From contig CACZCR010000003.1 of the NCBI GenBank assembly GCA_902779705.1, forward strand, positions 372,001-436,000: DNA of 64,000 bases, read 5' to 3'. Both the position numbers and the translations under genes were made by a program. Positions 35,157 to 43,887 of the stretch are shown here, in pieces; position 1 is the first letter of the stretch; every line of letters starts with the position of its first letter. The stretch comes from an uncultured Bacteroidales bacterium (GTDB taxonomy: Bacteria; Bacteroidota; Bacteroidia; Bacteroidales; Paludibacteraceae). The notes under the pieces were generated by a model. It saw only the letters and a list, made by a program, of their open reading frames with translations. It was not told where the DNA came from and ran no database searches.

Positions 35157-35999
35157 ATGAAAACAGTTTATCAAATCCGTTATGCATCCAACCCGGTAGA
35201 TGCAAAAAACTATGACACAACCCGCCTTCGCAACGACTTTCTCATCGAGACCTTGTTTGTTGCAGACGAAGTACACATGGTCTATTCCATGTATGACCGT
35301 ATGATCGTCGGAGGTGCTATGCCTAAGTCTGAGAGTCTGCTCTTAGAAGCCATTGATCCGCTCAAGGCTCCGTATTTCTTAACTAGACGTGAAATGGGCA
35401 TTTTTAATGTGGGAGGAAAAGGTCGAGTTATTGCAGGCGACGAAATCTTTGAATTGGATTACAAAGAGGCACTCTATCTTGGAAAAGGCGATCGTGAAGT
35501 GAGATTTGAGAGCGTTGATGCCAACAAACCGGCATTGTTCTACTTCAATTCCACTACGGCCCATTGTACCTACCCGAATAAGAAAGTGACCAAACAAAAT
35601 GCGGTGGTTGCTCATATGGGAAGCCTGGAAATGAGCAACGAACGCGATATCAACAAGATGATTGTCAATCAGGTACTGCCAACATGCCAATTGCAGATGG
35701 GTATGACCGAATTGGCTACTGGAAGTGTGTGGAATACTATGCCGGCACATGTACATAGTCGCCGTATGGAGGCATATTTCTATTTTGAAGTGCCGGAAGA
35801 TCAGGCTGTATGCCATTTCATGGGCGAAGTGAACGAAACACGTCATATATGGATGAAGGGTAATCAGGCCGTTTTGTCGCCCGAATGGTCTATCCACTCG
35901 GCTGCCGCTACGCATAACTACACCTTTATTTGGGGTATGGGAGGCGAGAACCTCGATTATGGAGACCAGGATTTTAGCCTGATCACGGACTTGAAGTAA
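35157..35999 (+). CDS. kduI: 5-dehydro-4-deoxy-D-glucuronate isomerase
   Basis: Isomerises 5-keto-4-deoxyuronate to 2,5-diketo-3-deoxygluconate in pectin/glycosaminoglycan degradation. It has 280 residues, the normal length. The cupin zinc site is visible in NTMPAHVHSRRMEAYFYFEV and the family blocks VGGAMP, REMGIFNVGGKG and SIHSAAATHNYTFIWGM are intact. There is no kduD, lyase or SusC/D pair nearby, so it is detached from any polysaccharide-utilisation locus. ATG 35157 follows the barrel gene by 9 bp. Confidence 0.96.
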   Translation: MKTVYQIRYASNPVDAKNYDTTRLRNDFLIETLFVADEVHMVYSMYDRMIVGGAMPKSESLLLEAIDPLKAPYFLTRREMGIFNVGGKGRVIAGDEIFELDYKEALYLGKGDREVRFESVDANKPALFYFNSTTAHCTYPNKKVTKQNAVVAHMGSLEMSNERDINKMIVNQVLPTCQLQMGMTELATGSVWNTMPAHVHSRRMEAYFYFEVPEDQAVCHFMGEVNETRHIWMKGNQAVLSPEWSIHSAAATHNYTFIWGMGGENLDYGDQDFSLITDLK

Positions 36000-36002
36000 T
36001 TA

Positions 36003-37004
36003 ATGCGCACTTTTCTAATCATACGATTAGAGACACTTGGCAATGTGGCCATGACAGTCCCGGTGATATCGTCTTTGTCAAGGCGATATCCTGATGACAA
36101 ATTCATTGTGGTAGCCAAAAAGCAACTCGGGGCTATGTTCTATGGGATGGACAATGTGGAATACATAGAAGCTAAGATTCAAAAACCAAGCGAACGCAGA
36201 CACTTGTACGCTCAACTCAAATCTATACCGGTTGATGCAGTGTTTGATTTGCAGAATAGACTCTCGACGAAGATATTATGTCTCTATCTTCGGTTGTGTG
36301 GCAGAAAGATCTATACAATTCGATATGGCAGATGGAGCAAACGTTGGCTGACCATAGTGGGTGCTAAACATCGCCAAGCATTAATCACCGAGTTTGATAG
36401 ATACAGAGCTACTTTTAGTCGCGCAGGATTAGAAACAGATGATCTCTTTGTATCACTGACTCCGAATCTGCAAGCTTGCGCCAAAGTGAAGGAACTATAT
36501 GGGGAAAAGAAAGGACATTGGGTGGGAGTTGCCCCTTTTGCCAAGTCTAAGTCTAATATGTTGTCCTATAAGGTTACCAAACAATTGATTCGCAAACTGG
36601 CAGAAAAAAACAACACAAGAGTCTTCCTGTTCGGAGCGGGTGCTGTGGAAAGCGAGATGCTTGGTCAGTGGGCCGGATTGCATAAACAGGTGGAGAGTGT
36701 TGCAGGCAGACTGAGTCTCTCCGAGGAATTGGAACTGATGCGTCAGTTGGAGTGGATGGTATGCATGGATTCAGCTAACCAACATCTTAGTTCTCTGGTA
36801 GGACTGCGTGCAATCAGTATATGGTGTGGCACTCACCCCAAAATAGGATTCATGGGATGGAAACAAGATCCCAAAGACATTATACAACATAATGAATTAG
36901 CATGCAGACCATGTACAATGCATGGAACAAACCATTGCCGTTTTTTCAATTATGCATGCAAGCAAATAACGTCAAAACAAATAATAGAACATATTTATGA
37001 GTAA
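36003..37004 (+). CDS. Glycosyltransferase family 9 (heptosyltransferase-like)
   Basis: ADP-heptose:LPS heptosyltransferase-type enzyme of 333 residues with two Rossmann halves: IRLETLGNVAMTVPVISSLSRRYPDDKFIVVA at the N-terminus, WVGVAPFAKSKSNMLSYK in the middle and CMDSANQHLSSLVGLRAISIWCGTHPKIGF in the nucleotide-sugar half. It is expected to work at the inner-membrane face on the LPS core. Several Cys near the C-terminus (CRPCTMHGTNHCRFFNYAC) are common in Bacteroidetes members. It overlaps parA by 8 nt. Confidence 0.9.
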   Translation: MRTFLIIRLETLGNVAMTVPVISSLSRRYPDDKFIVVAKKQLGAMFYGMDNVEYIEAKIQKPSERRHLYAQLKSIPVDAVFDLQNRLSTKILCLYLRLCGRKIYTIRYGRWSKRWLTIVGAKHRQALITEFDRYRATFSRAGLETDDLFVSLTPNLQACAKVKELYGEKKGHWVGVAPFAKSKSNMLSYKVTKQLIRKLAEKNNTRVFLFGAGAVESEMLGQWAGLHKQVESVAGRLSLSEELELMRQLEWMVCMDSANQHLSSLVGLRAISIWCGTHPKIGFMGWKQDPKDIIQHNELACRPCTMHGTNHCRFFNYACKQITSKQIIEHIYE

Positions 37005-37761
37005 AATCATTTCATTAGCCAATCAGAAAGGTGGCGTTGGTAAAACGACCAGTTCTATCAATCTCGCTGCTTCTCTAGCACACGAAGGCAAAAAAGTGTT
37101 GCTGATCGATGCCGACCCGCAAGCCAATGCTTCTTCGGGACTGGGAGTGGAAGTGAGAGATTTGGATAACACTATTTACGAGTGTCTGATTAATGGCATT
37201 GATCCGCACGTAGCAATCATCAAAACAAGCAAAAAGAACTTAAGTATTATCCCAAGTCATATCGACTTAGTCGGTGCGGAAATAGAGATGCTCAATGTCG
37301 ATAATCGAGAAACTATCATGCGTCGTATGTTGACATCACTACGGAATGAGTATGACTACATTTTGATCGATTGCTCTCCTTCATTGGGCTTGCTGACAGT
37401 TAATGCACTAACAGCTAGTGATAGTGTAATTATACCGGTACAATGTGAGTTTTTCGCGCTGGAGGGAATCGCTAAACTCCTCAATACAATTAAGATTATC
37501 AAGTCGCAACTCAATCCGACACTCCAGATAGAGGGCTTCTTGCTAACAATGTACGACAATCGTTTACGTCTCAGCAATCAGGTATATGAGGAGGTTAAAC
37601 GCCATTTCGGAGACTTGGTATTCAATACTGTTATCTCGCGCAATGTGCGACTCAGCGAAGCCCCATCGCATGGTAAATGCGTGCTGGACTATGATTCCCA
37701 GAGTCGTGGCGCACAGAACTATCTGGCTCTTGCCAAAGAATTGATTAAAAGAGGTAAATGA
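36997..37761 (+). CDS. parA: Chromosome partitioning ATPase ParA (Soj)
   Basis: Deviant-Walker ATPase of 254 residues that positions the ParB-parS complex. The P-loop NQKGGVGKTTSSINLAASLA is at residues 8-27, LLIDADPQANASSGLG follows, and YILIDCSPSLGLLTVNAL is the switch region. It lacks an N-terminal DNA-binding domain, as expected for chromosomal ParA. ATGA overlap with parB shows coupled translation. I looked for parS (near TGTTNCACGTGAAACA) and saw none in the immediate surroundings. Confidence 0.96.
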   Translation: MSKIISLANQKGGVGKTTSSINLAASLAHEGKKVLLIDADPQANASSGLGVEVRDLDNTIYECLINGIDPHVAIIKTSKKNLSIIPSHIDLVGAEIEMLNVDNRETIMRRMLTSLRNEYDYILIDCSPSLGLLTVNALTASDSVIIPVQCEFFALEGIAKLLNTIKIIKSQLNPTLQIEGFLLTMYDNRLRLSNQVYEEVKRHFGDLVFNTVISRNVRLSEAPSHGKCVLDYDSQSRGAQNYLALAKELIKRGK

Positions 37762-38591
37762 CTATGAAAAAAATGACTGGACTCGGGCGCGGACTGGACG
37801 CCCTGATTGATACGACGCATATAGAGACGCGTGGAGGGAGCTCTATCTCGGAGGTCGAACTGAATAAGATTGTGGCCAATCCGGACCAACCACGACGTAC
37901 TTTTGATGAAGAGGCACTTAACGAATTGGCGGATTCTATCCGTGCACATGGTGTGATCTCTCCTATCACCTTGCGCCGCAATGAGGATGGAACATATATG
38001 ATCATCGCTGGTGAACGCCGTTTTCGTGCTTCCAAATTGGCTGGACTAAATGCTATTCCTGCATATGTGCGTACAGCTAAGGATGAACAAGTGATGGAGT
38101 GGGCCTTGATCGAGAATATCCAACGTGAGGATTTGGACGCAATCGAGATAGCACTCGCCTATCAACGATTGATGGATGATTATTCTTTGACGCAAGAGCG
38201 CATGGCTGAACGCGTCGGAAAAAAACGCGCTACCGTAGCCAATTACCTGCGTCTGCTTAAATTGCCGGCAGAGATCCAGATAGGCATCAAGGAAAAACAG
38301 ATCGATATGGGTCATGCACGAGCTATCTTGGGATCCAAATCTGCAGAGAAACAACTGCAACTCTATCAGCGCATATTGCGTGAAGGATTGTCTGTGCGCA
38401 GGGTGGAGGAATTGGTACAGGATACTACGGAAGCAAAGCCGACTGCCAAACGAAAGGCAACCCCCTATCCGGAACAGCAAAAGGCACTATCTCTGCAACT
38501 CAATCGAAGAGTAAAAATCCAAGAAGGCAAATTGATTATACCCTTTGAGAACGAAGAAGACCTCGTACAATTGTTAAAACGAATTGATTAA
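37758..38591 (+). CDS. parB: Chromosome partitioning protein ParB
   Basis: CTP-switch DNA clamp of 277 residues (ATG 37758 or 37764). N-terminal region with GLGRGLDALID, then NPDQPRRTFDEEALNELADSI, the CTP-binding box ITLRRNEDG and IAGERRFRASK, ENIQREDLDAIE, the HTH MAERVGKKRATVANYLRLLKLP, and a C-terminal dimerisation segment with LIIPFENEEDLVQLLKRI. It overlaps parA by 4 nt and the DUF5683 gene by 8 nt. Confidence 0.96.
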   Translation: MTMKKMTGLGRGLDALIDTTHIETRGGSSISEVELNKIVANPDQPRRTFDEEALNELADSIRAHGVISPITLRRNEDGTYMIIAGERRFRASKLAGLNAIPAYVRTAKDEQVMEWALIENIQREDLDAIEIALAYQRLMDDYSLTQERMAERVGKKRATVANYLRLLKLPAEIQIGIKEKQIDMGHARAILGSKSAEKQLQLYQRILREGLSVRRVEELVQDTTEAKPTAKRKATPYPEQQKALSLQLNRRVKIQEGKLIIPFENEEDLVQLLKRID

Positions 38592-39246
38592 GAGATTACT
38601 AACGATATTGTTTTGTATTCTTCCACTATATGCCATAGCGGAGGAGGTTAGGACGGATTCGGCGCAGCTGAAGACGGATACCGTTATGGAACAAGAGCAC
38701 TATCGTTATATGATTGATCTTAAACGCCAGCCTGATGCCATCCGGGCAATATGGCTTGGCGCTATCGCCCCGGGAGCAGGACAAATATACAACCGCTCTT
38801 ATTGGAAACTACCAATCGTTTATGGTGCGTTTATGGGCTGCGGCTATGCGGTTGCTAAGATGCAAGGAAAGTATTCGGATTACAAGACCGCTTACAAGGA
38901 TTTGTATCTGGACAATGAGGCAGGTATAGTTGATCCGGCTAATCCCGATCCGACAAAGTCTTACATCAAAGTGTTACCGGAAGGATATAATATCAATCGA
39001 ATGGGTGGAGTGTCTATGTATATCAAAACACTTAATAACTGGCAAAGCAAGTATCGTCGATACCGCGACTTGTCTGTCGTAGCAACCGTAGCTGTATATG
39101 CGTTGTCACTTATTGATGCCTATGTGGATGCACAATTGTTTGATTTTGACGTCTCGGAAGAGTTGTCGATCAATATTCAACCACAAATATATTTGGATAC
39201 CTATACGCAACGAACTGCGGAAATGAAACTTGCTATTACATTCTGA
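38584..39246 (+). CDS. DUF5683 domain membrane protein
   Basis: Protein of 220 residues starting at TTG 38584 (in frame with a signal peptide IKRLLTILFCILPLYAIAEE), overlapping parB by 8 nt. The DUF5683 core is visible: AIWLGAIAPGAGQIYNRSYWKLPIVYGAFMGCGYAV and later YRDLSVVATVAVYALSLIDAYVDAQLFDFDVSE. Function is unknown. The order parA-parB-DUF5683-transglycosylase is conserved in Bacteroidales and suggests a cell-envelope role near division. Confidence 0.85.
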   Translation: MIKRLLTILFCILPLYAIAEEVRTDSAQLKTDTVMEQEHYRYMIDLKRQPDAIRAIWLGAIAPGAGQIYNRSYWKLPIVYGAFMGCGYAVAKMQGKYSDYKTAYKDLYLDNEAGIVDPANPDPTKSYIKVLPEGYNINRMGGVSMYIKTLNNWQSKYRRYRDLSVVATVAVYALSLIDAYVDAQLFDFDVSEELSINIQPQIYLDTYTQRTAEMKLAITF

Positions 39247-40133
39247 TGAAACGACTTTTAATCATATGTTTAGTAGCCCTCTGCTCGATTCACGTCGGAG
39301 CTGATGAGGTGGTCAAGAAGCGCATCAAAGCGATGCAAAAGGATGTGCCAATGGAGTATAACCAAGACGTACAAATGTATATCAACCGTTATCTCAAAGC
39401 ACCTGCTATGATTAGCCGAGTGCGTGGCTTGTCTCAATATTATTTCCCCATCATCGAACAGGTCTTTGAGGAACATGGCATCCCCAAAGAGTTGAAGTAC
39501 CTCACATTGGTCGAATCCAAACTTAACCCCAAAGTGGTTTCTCCTCGAGGGGCTGCAGGACTATGGCAGTTTATGCCGGGATCCGGTAAGGCTTTTGGAA
39601 TGCAGCGCACATCATTCGTCGACGATCGCTTAGACACATACCGCTCTACAGAAGCAGCCTGCAAACTGCTCAAACGACTATATAATATGTATGGCGATTG
39701 GGCAATAGTAATTGCAGCATATAATTGTGGATCTGGCACCATCCGTGGAGCAATCAAAGCTGCAGGAGGTAAGAAAAAATTCTGGGCAATCTACCCATAT
39801 CTTCCTAAACAAACAAGAGTATATATGCCCATATTTGTAGCATATAACTATGTGCTGGAGTATGCTGATGAGTATAATATTCCAATTGCTAAAATTGAGA
39901 ATATGCCCACCAAATCGGATACCATTCATACTACTCGCCGCTATACGATGCAGCAGATAGCGCGTATAACAGGCACACCCGTCGAAACCGTACGTTTGCT
40001 TAACCCACAATATCTGCAAGGTGTCACGCCTGCAGGAAGAGATAATATCATTTGTTTGCCCGAAGGTAAAGCTGCTAAGTTCCGCTCGCCGAAGGCATTA
40101 GTGAATATAGACGAAACAGAAGAAGATGAATAA
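39246..40133 (+). CDS. Membrane-bound lytic transglycosylase D-like protein
   Basis: Peptidoglycan-cleaving enzyme of 295 residues with signal peptide ending in SIHVGADE. The SLT (GH23) domain has the catalytic Glu in LTLVESKLNPKVVSPRGAAGLWQFMPGSGKAFGM; AAYNCGSGTIRGAIKAAGG is the second signature. A LysM-like motif near the C-terminus (TMQQIARITGTPVETVRLLNP) would target it to the cell wall. Start and previous stop overlap by one base (TGATG). Confidence 0.92.
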   Translation: MKRLLIICLVALCSIHVGADEVVKKRIKAMQKDVPMEYNQDVQMYINRYLKAPAMISRVRGLSQYYFPIIEQVFEEHGIPKELKYLTLVESKLNPKVVSPRGAAGLWQFMPGSGKAFGMQRTSFVDDRLDTYRSTEAACKLLKRLYNMYGDWAIVIAAYNCGSGTIRGAIKAAGGKKKFWAIYPYLPKQTRVYMPIFVAYNYVLEYADEYNIPIAKIENMPTKSDTIHTTRRYTMQQIARITGTPVETVRLLNPQYLQGVTPAGRDNIICLPEGKAAKFRSPKALVNIDETEEDE

Positions 40134-40458
40134 TATGGCTGATTCCAAAATATACTATTCCATCAAGGAAGTGTCGGAAATGACCAACCTGCCATTCTCC
40201 ACCCTTCGGTATTGGGAAGAACAGTTCGAGGAACTTGACCCGCGAAAAGATGGGCATAACAATCGGTATTATACCAAAGAGAATATCGATTTTATCAAGC
40301 GTGTCAAGTATATCCGTGATGATCTCAAAATAACGCGTATTGATGCCATCCGCCGCGAACTCAAAAACGCGTCCCGACAAGTGGATGTGCGTATTCGTGC
40401 AGCGGAGACACTTCAACGTATTCGTCAAGAATTAGTAGAAATTAGATCTTATATATAA
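40126..40458 (+). CDS. MerR-family transcriptional regulator
   Basis: Small DNA-binding protein of 110 residues. The N-terminal MerR winged helix is clear: YYSIKEVSEMTNLPFSTLRYWEEQFEELDPRKDGHNNRYYTKENI, followed by the DLKITRIDAIRREL segment and a coiled-coil dimerisation helix. There is no effector domain, as in the short stand-alone MerR proteins of Bacteroidetes. It overlaps the transglycosylase gene by 8 nt. A role in controlling this cluster is not shown. Confidence 0.9.
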   Translation: MNNMADSKIYYSIKEVSEMTNLPFSTLRYWEEQFEELDPRKDGHNNRYYTKENIDFIKRVKYIRDDLKITRIDAIRRELKNASRQVDVRIRAAETLQRIRQELVEIRSYI

Positions 40459-40467
40459 TAATATAAT

Positions 40468-42999
40468 ATGAAATCATTCGATTGGAAAAAAATAGCACCA
40501 TATCTGGTGGCATTGGTTCTTTTCCTTGGCTTTGCTATGTTGTATTGCTCTCCGCAATTTCATGGCAAAGTGCTCTTGCAAGGAGATATTAACAATTGGA
40601 AAGGAGCAGCTCAGGAGGGCTTAACGTATTACGAAGAGCACGGAGAACCTACTGGTTGGACCAACTCCATGTTTTCCGGTATGCCGGCTTTTCAAATTAC
40701 CTATCGCAACGCAACGGCAATGGTAACCTCCTTTGTTAAAAATGCATTGATCAACATCTGGGGAGAACCTGTTACAGCCATCCTTCTCTATCTCGTCGGA
40801 TTCTATCTAATGCTACTTTGCTTCGGCATCAATCCGTGGTTGTCATTGGTGGGATCATTTGCGTTGGGCCTGTCATCTTATTTCTTTATCATCATTCCGG
40901 CAGGACATATGTCCAAAGCTTTCGCAATCGGAGGCCTCGCACCTATGGTCGGAGCCATATATGCCATCTTTAGAAAACACTATTGGCTCGGTATTCCTGT
41001 CCTGCTTGTCTTTGGCAGTTATGCTATCGTCATGCACCCGCAGATGACCTATTATGTCTTCCTGCTCATTGGCGTTATGTGCCTAGCCGAACTATGCACG
41101 CATATATATAATAAGGAGTGGAAAGATCTTGGCATCGCTATCGGAATCATTGCTCTCTGCCTTGGCCTCGTCTTCCTTACCAAGCTATCATGGTGGGAAC
41201 TCAATCAGTCTTATGTCAAAGAGACTATGCGTGGCGGTCACTCCGAGCTCACGGCTAATGACACAACCTCTACCTCCAAAGTAGGACTCGATCTTACTTA
41301 CGCTACCGATTGGAGTTACGGTAAGGCAGAGACAATGACCCTTCTTATACCCAACTGGGAAGGAGGTGCCAGTGGATACAATGTCGGTAAAGATTCCCAA
41401 CTTTGCCAAACCATGCGCAAGAAAGGAGTCGCTAAACGTGATGCGGAACAGTTCTGTAAACAAGTACCTACCTACCACGGCGAGAAAGCCTTCACCAGCG
41501 GCGCAGTATACGTGGGAGCTGTCATATGTTTCCTCTTTATTCTGGCGCTGCTCATCGTCCCGGGACCATATAAGTGGGCGTTACTCTTTGCTACACTTAT
41601 GTCTGTTTTCCTAGCATGGGGAAAAAATATGATGTGGTTGACAGAGTTCTTCTTCAACTATTTCCCGATGTACAACAAGTTCCGCGCTGTCGAATCCATC
41701 CTTATCGTGGCTGAGATCACCATGCCGCTTCTTGCATTCATGGGCTTGCAGCGTATCGTAGAGGGTGGAGTAGAATGGAAAAAACTCAAGTCTTCTCTTT
41801 GGATAGCAGGGGCTGTAACAGCAGGGCTGTGCCTCTTTACAGTATTCTTTGCTGGTTCATTTGATATGCATAGTTCCTATGATGAGCAGTGGACGAGCAA
41901 AATGCCGGAGTGGCTTGTAGATGCTATCATGGATGAGCGCGTGGCGATGGTTAAAGCCGATGCTTGGCGCTCCTTGCTCTTTATCCTCATGGCTTTTGCG
42001 CTAACCTATTGGTATGCATGGAAGCAAACTAAAAATCAAAAATCTCAAATCACAAATACAATATTTTTCGCTGGCTTAGCAGTGTTAATATTGTGTGATA
42101 TGGTACCGGTTGATCGCCGTTTCTTCGGTACTGAGGCTTTTGTTCCCAAACGCGAGATGGAGAGTTTCTTCAATATACAGCCCTATGAAGAGCAGATATT
42201 GCAAGATTCCACACTCTACTATCGTGTACTCAATCTAACCACCTCCACGTTCAACGATTCACGTACCAGTTATCGACTCCATTCAATCGGAGGTTACCAT
42301 GCTGCTAAACTGCGACGTTATCAAGATCTCATCGAGGCACATATAGTTCCGGAGATGAACCCGCTCTATCAAACCATATTCCGCACCAACGGATTTGCCG
42401 TCCCGGATGAGAAACTCGGAGCTGACTATCCGGTCCTCAATATGTTGAATATGCGCTATGCCGTAGTTGGACTCCAGGACGGAAGCAATCAACCGATACG
42501 CAACCCATATGCCATGGGTAATGCCTGGTTCGTGGACAATGTGCATTTTGTCCCGACTGCTGATGACGAGAGTGCTGCGTTGAATACAATAGATTTGCAT
42601 AAGACTGCTGTGGCAGATGAGAAATTCAGAGAGGTCTTGACCTGTGATGCGAAACCGGATACTACTGATGCTATACAGTTAACGTCATATGCACCTAACC
42701 AACTGGAATACCACTACCATGCTGCTCATAACCGTGTCGCAGTGTTCTCAGAGGTGTATTATCCGGACGGCTGGCATATCTATGTAGATGACCAAGAGAT
42801 CGCTCTCGGCCGCGTTAACTACATCCTTCGTGCGGCTGTTCTACCGGAAGGAGAGCATGCCGTTCGTATGGAATTCAAGCCAAGTGCATTGCAACTGGAA
42901 AAATGGAGTTATGCTGCAGCAATATTGATATTTATTATTGCTATCATAGGTCTTACTTGGCCTATTTGGAAGAACTACTTACCTTCAAAAACCAAGTAG
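40468..42999 (+). CDS. YfhO-family membrane protein
   Basis: Large polytopic protein of 843 residues with about 13 membrane helices and a C-terminal extracytoplasmic domain (after KQTKNQKSQITNT, residues about 520-830). YfhO proteins are GT-C-type, related to enzymes that glycosylate lipoteichoic acid in Gram-positives; the Bacteroidetes substrate is unknown. Conserved loops: SPQFHGKVLLQGDINNWKG, NSMFSGMPAFQI, IPAGHMSKAFAIGGLAPM. A run of repeat-like sequence (42031-42058) encodes part of the cytoplasmic loop. Its last 15 nt overlap the convergent GT2. Confidence 0.88.
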   Translation: MKSFDWKKIAPYLVALVLFLGFAMLYCSPQFHGKVLLQGDINNWKGAAQEGLTYYEEHGEPTGWTNSMFSGMPAFQITYRNATAMVTSFVKNALINIWGEPVTAILLYLVGFYLMLLCFGINPWLSLVGSFALGLSSYFFIIIPAGHMSKAFAIGGLAPMVGAIYAIFRKHYWLGIPVLLVFGSYAIVMHPQMTYYVFLLIGVMCLAELCTHIYNKEWKDLGIAIGIIALCLGLVFLTKLSWWELNQSYVKETMRGGHSELTANDTTSTSKVGLDLTYATDWSYGKAETMTLLIPNWEGGASGYNVGKDSQLCQTMRKKGVAKRDAEQFCKQVPTYHGEKAFTSGAVYVGAVICFLFILALLIVPGPYKWALLFATLMSVFLAWGKNMMWLTEFFFNYFPMYNKFRAVESILIVAEITMPLLAFMGLQRIVEGGVEWKKLKSSLWIAGAVTAGLCLFTVFFAGSFDMHSSYDEQWTSKMPEWLVDAIMDERVAMVKADAWRSLLFILMAFALTYWYAWKQTKNQKSQITNTIFFAGLAVLILCDMVPVDRRFFGTEAFVPKREMESFFNIQPYEEQILQDSTLYYRVLNLTTSTFNDSRTSYRLHSIGGYHAAKLRRYQDLIEAHIVPEMNPLYQTIFRTNGFAVPDEKLGADYPVLNMLNMRYAVVGLQDGSNQPIRNPYAMGNAWFVDNVHFVPTADDESAALNTIDLHKTAVADEKFREVLTCDAKPDTTDAIQLTSYAPNQLEYHYHAAHNRVAVFSEVYYPDGWHIYVDDQEIALGRVNYILRAAVLPEGEHAVRMEFKPSALQLEKWSYAAAILIFIIAIIGLTWPIWKNYLPSKTK
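42031..42058 (+). repeat. Spacer-type repeat word inside yfhO
   Basis: Low-complexity words AAAAATC, AAAAATCTC, AAATCAC in a coding loop. Bases 42039-42057 match the reverse complement of 5989-6007 (start of the UbiA gene) at 17 of 19 positions. Confidence 0.65.
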
Positions 43000-43887
43000 A
43001 CCGCCTGTCACATTGTGACGGAATTGTACCAGTTTCCATCCTCTCATAGGGTGGAAACTGATTGTATAGATGCATAGCAGTACGAGTGTTCCACACCATT
43101 TGACACCTTCAGAGCACAGGCGTTTTATATATTTCCCATTGCTGATAGCTAAGGTTCGTTGACGCTCGCTAATGCCTATCTGCGTTGTCAGACGATTGAA
43201 ATAATCCGGTTCTAATTTGGCTTGCGGAATAATGTGGTGTAGAATAGGAGTCGGTAAATAAAGCACCTGCATTCCGAGTGAATGCATCTTATCAAAAATA
43301 TCCTTCTCCTCCGATCCCATCAGGTTACCACCTTTGCGCCCCAATGCGGTATTGAACAATCCTACCTTGTCAAATACTTCCTTCCTATACGCCGCATTCC
43401 CGCCTCCGGGATAACGCCCTTTGGGGTACTCACGCACCTTGTCGCCGTAGTTCATCCATGCCGTTAACAATGCTTTCGTATACGGTGTCATCCAAGAGGG
43501 CTCTTTAGTCTCATATAACGGCTCTATCGGACCGCCACACGCCATCGTCTCAGGATGTGCCTCAAACCACTCTGCATACGTGCGCAGATAGTCGGTATCT
43601 ACCAAAGCATCGTCGTCAATATACACGATCACATCTCCCTTCGCCTCTTTAATACCCTTGTTCCGCGCAGCCGAAAGACCTTGCTCAGGCTCCAATACAT
43701 ATCGAAACTGCACATCCTTATGTGCCTTTGCAAAAACCTCGCAAATCTCGCGCGTGTTATCCGTGCTGTTATTATCCACCAGCACGATCTCATACGCGCT
43801 CTTCGCTAAGTCATTCTTAGCGACACTCTCCAGCAATCCACCGATATACTTTGCGCGGTTATATGTACAAATTATAGCTGTTAGCAT
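42985..43887 (-). CDS. Glycosyltransferase family 2
   Basis: GT-A enzyme of 300 residues acting on surface glycans: TAIICTYNRAKYIGGLLESV start, LVDNNSTDNT, YIDDDALVDTDYL (DxD metal site), GGGNAAYRKEVFDKVG, and GSEEKDIFDKM. The C-terminus has two hydrophobic stretches, probably membrane association. It overlaps the next upstream gene (43881) by 7 nt and is the last gene of the four-gene polymer block. Its 3' coding part contains a 12-bp hairpin (43030-43060). Confidence 0.9.
   Translation of the reverse strand: MLTAIICTYNRAKYIGGLLESVAKNDLAKSAYEIVLVDNNSTDNTREICEVFAKAHKDVQFRYVLEPEQGLSAARNKGIKEAKGDVIVYIDDDALVDTDYLRTYAEWFEAHPETMACGGPIEPLYETKEPSWMTPYTKALLTAWMNYGDKVREYPKGRYPGGGNAAYRKEVFDKVGLFNTALGRKGGNLMGSEEKDIFDKMHSLGMQVLYLPTPILHHIIPQAKLEPDYFNRLTTQIGISERQRTLAISNGKYIKRLCSEGVKWCGTLVLLCIYTISFHPMRGWKLVQFRHNVTGGLLGF
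43030..43060. other. Strong hairpin inside the 3' end of the GT2 gene
   Basis: CAGTTTCCATCC pairs with GGGTGGAAACTG (12 bp with one G:T wobble, loop of 7). It lies 31 bp after the convergent yfhO stop. No T-run follows. It might act as an RNA 3'-end stabiliser for yfhO or be coding chance. Confidence 0.45.

Noticed and set aside
43006..43020. GTCACATTGTGAC palindrome after yfhO as a regulator site.
   Set aside because: It is within the GT2 coding sequence, is very short and has no regulatory context.
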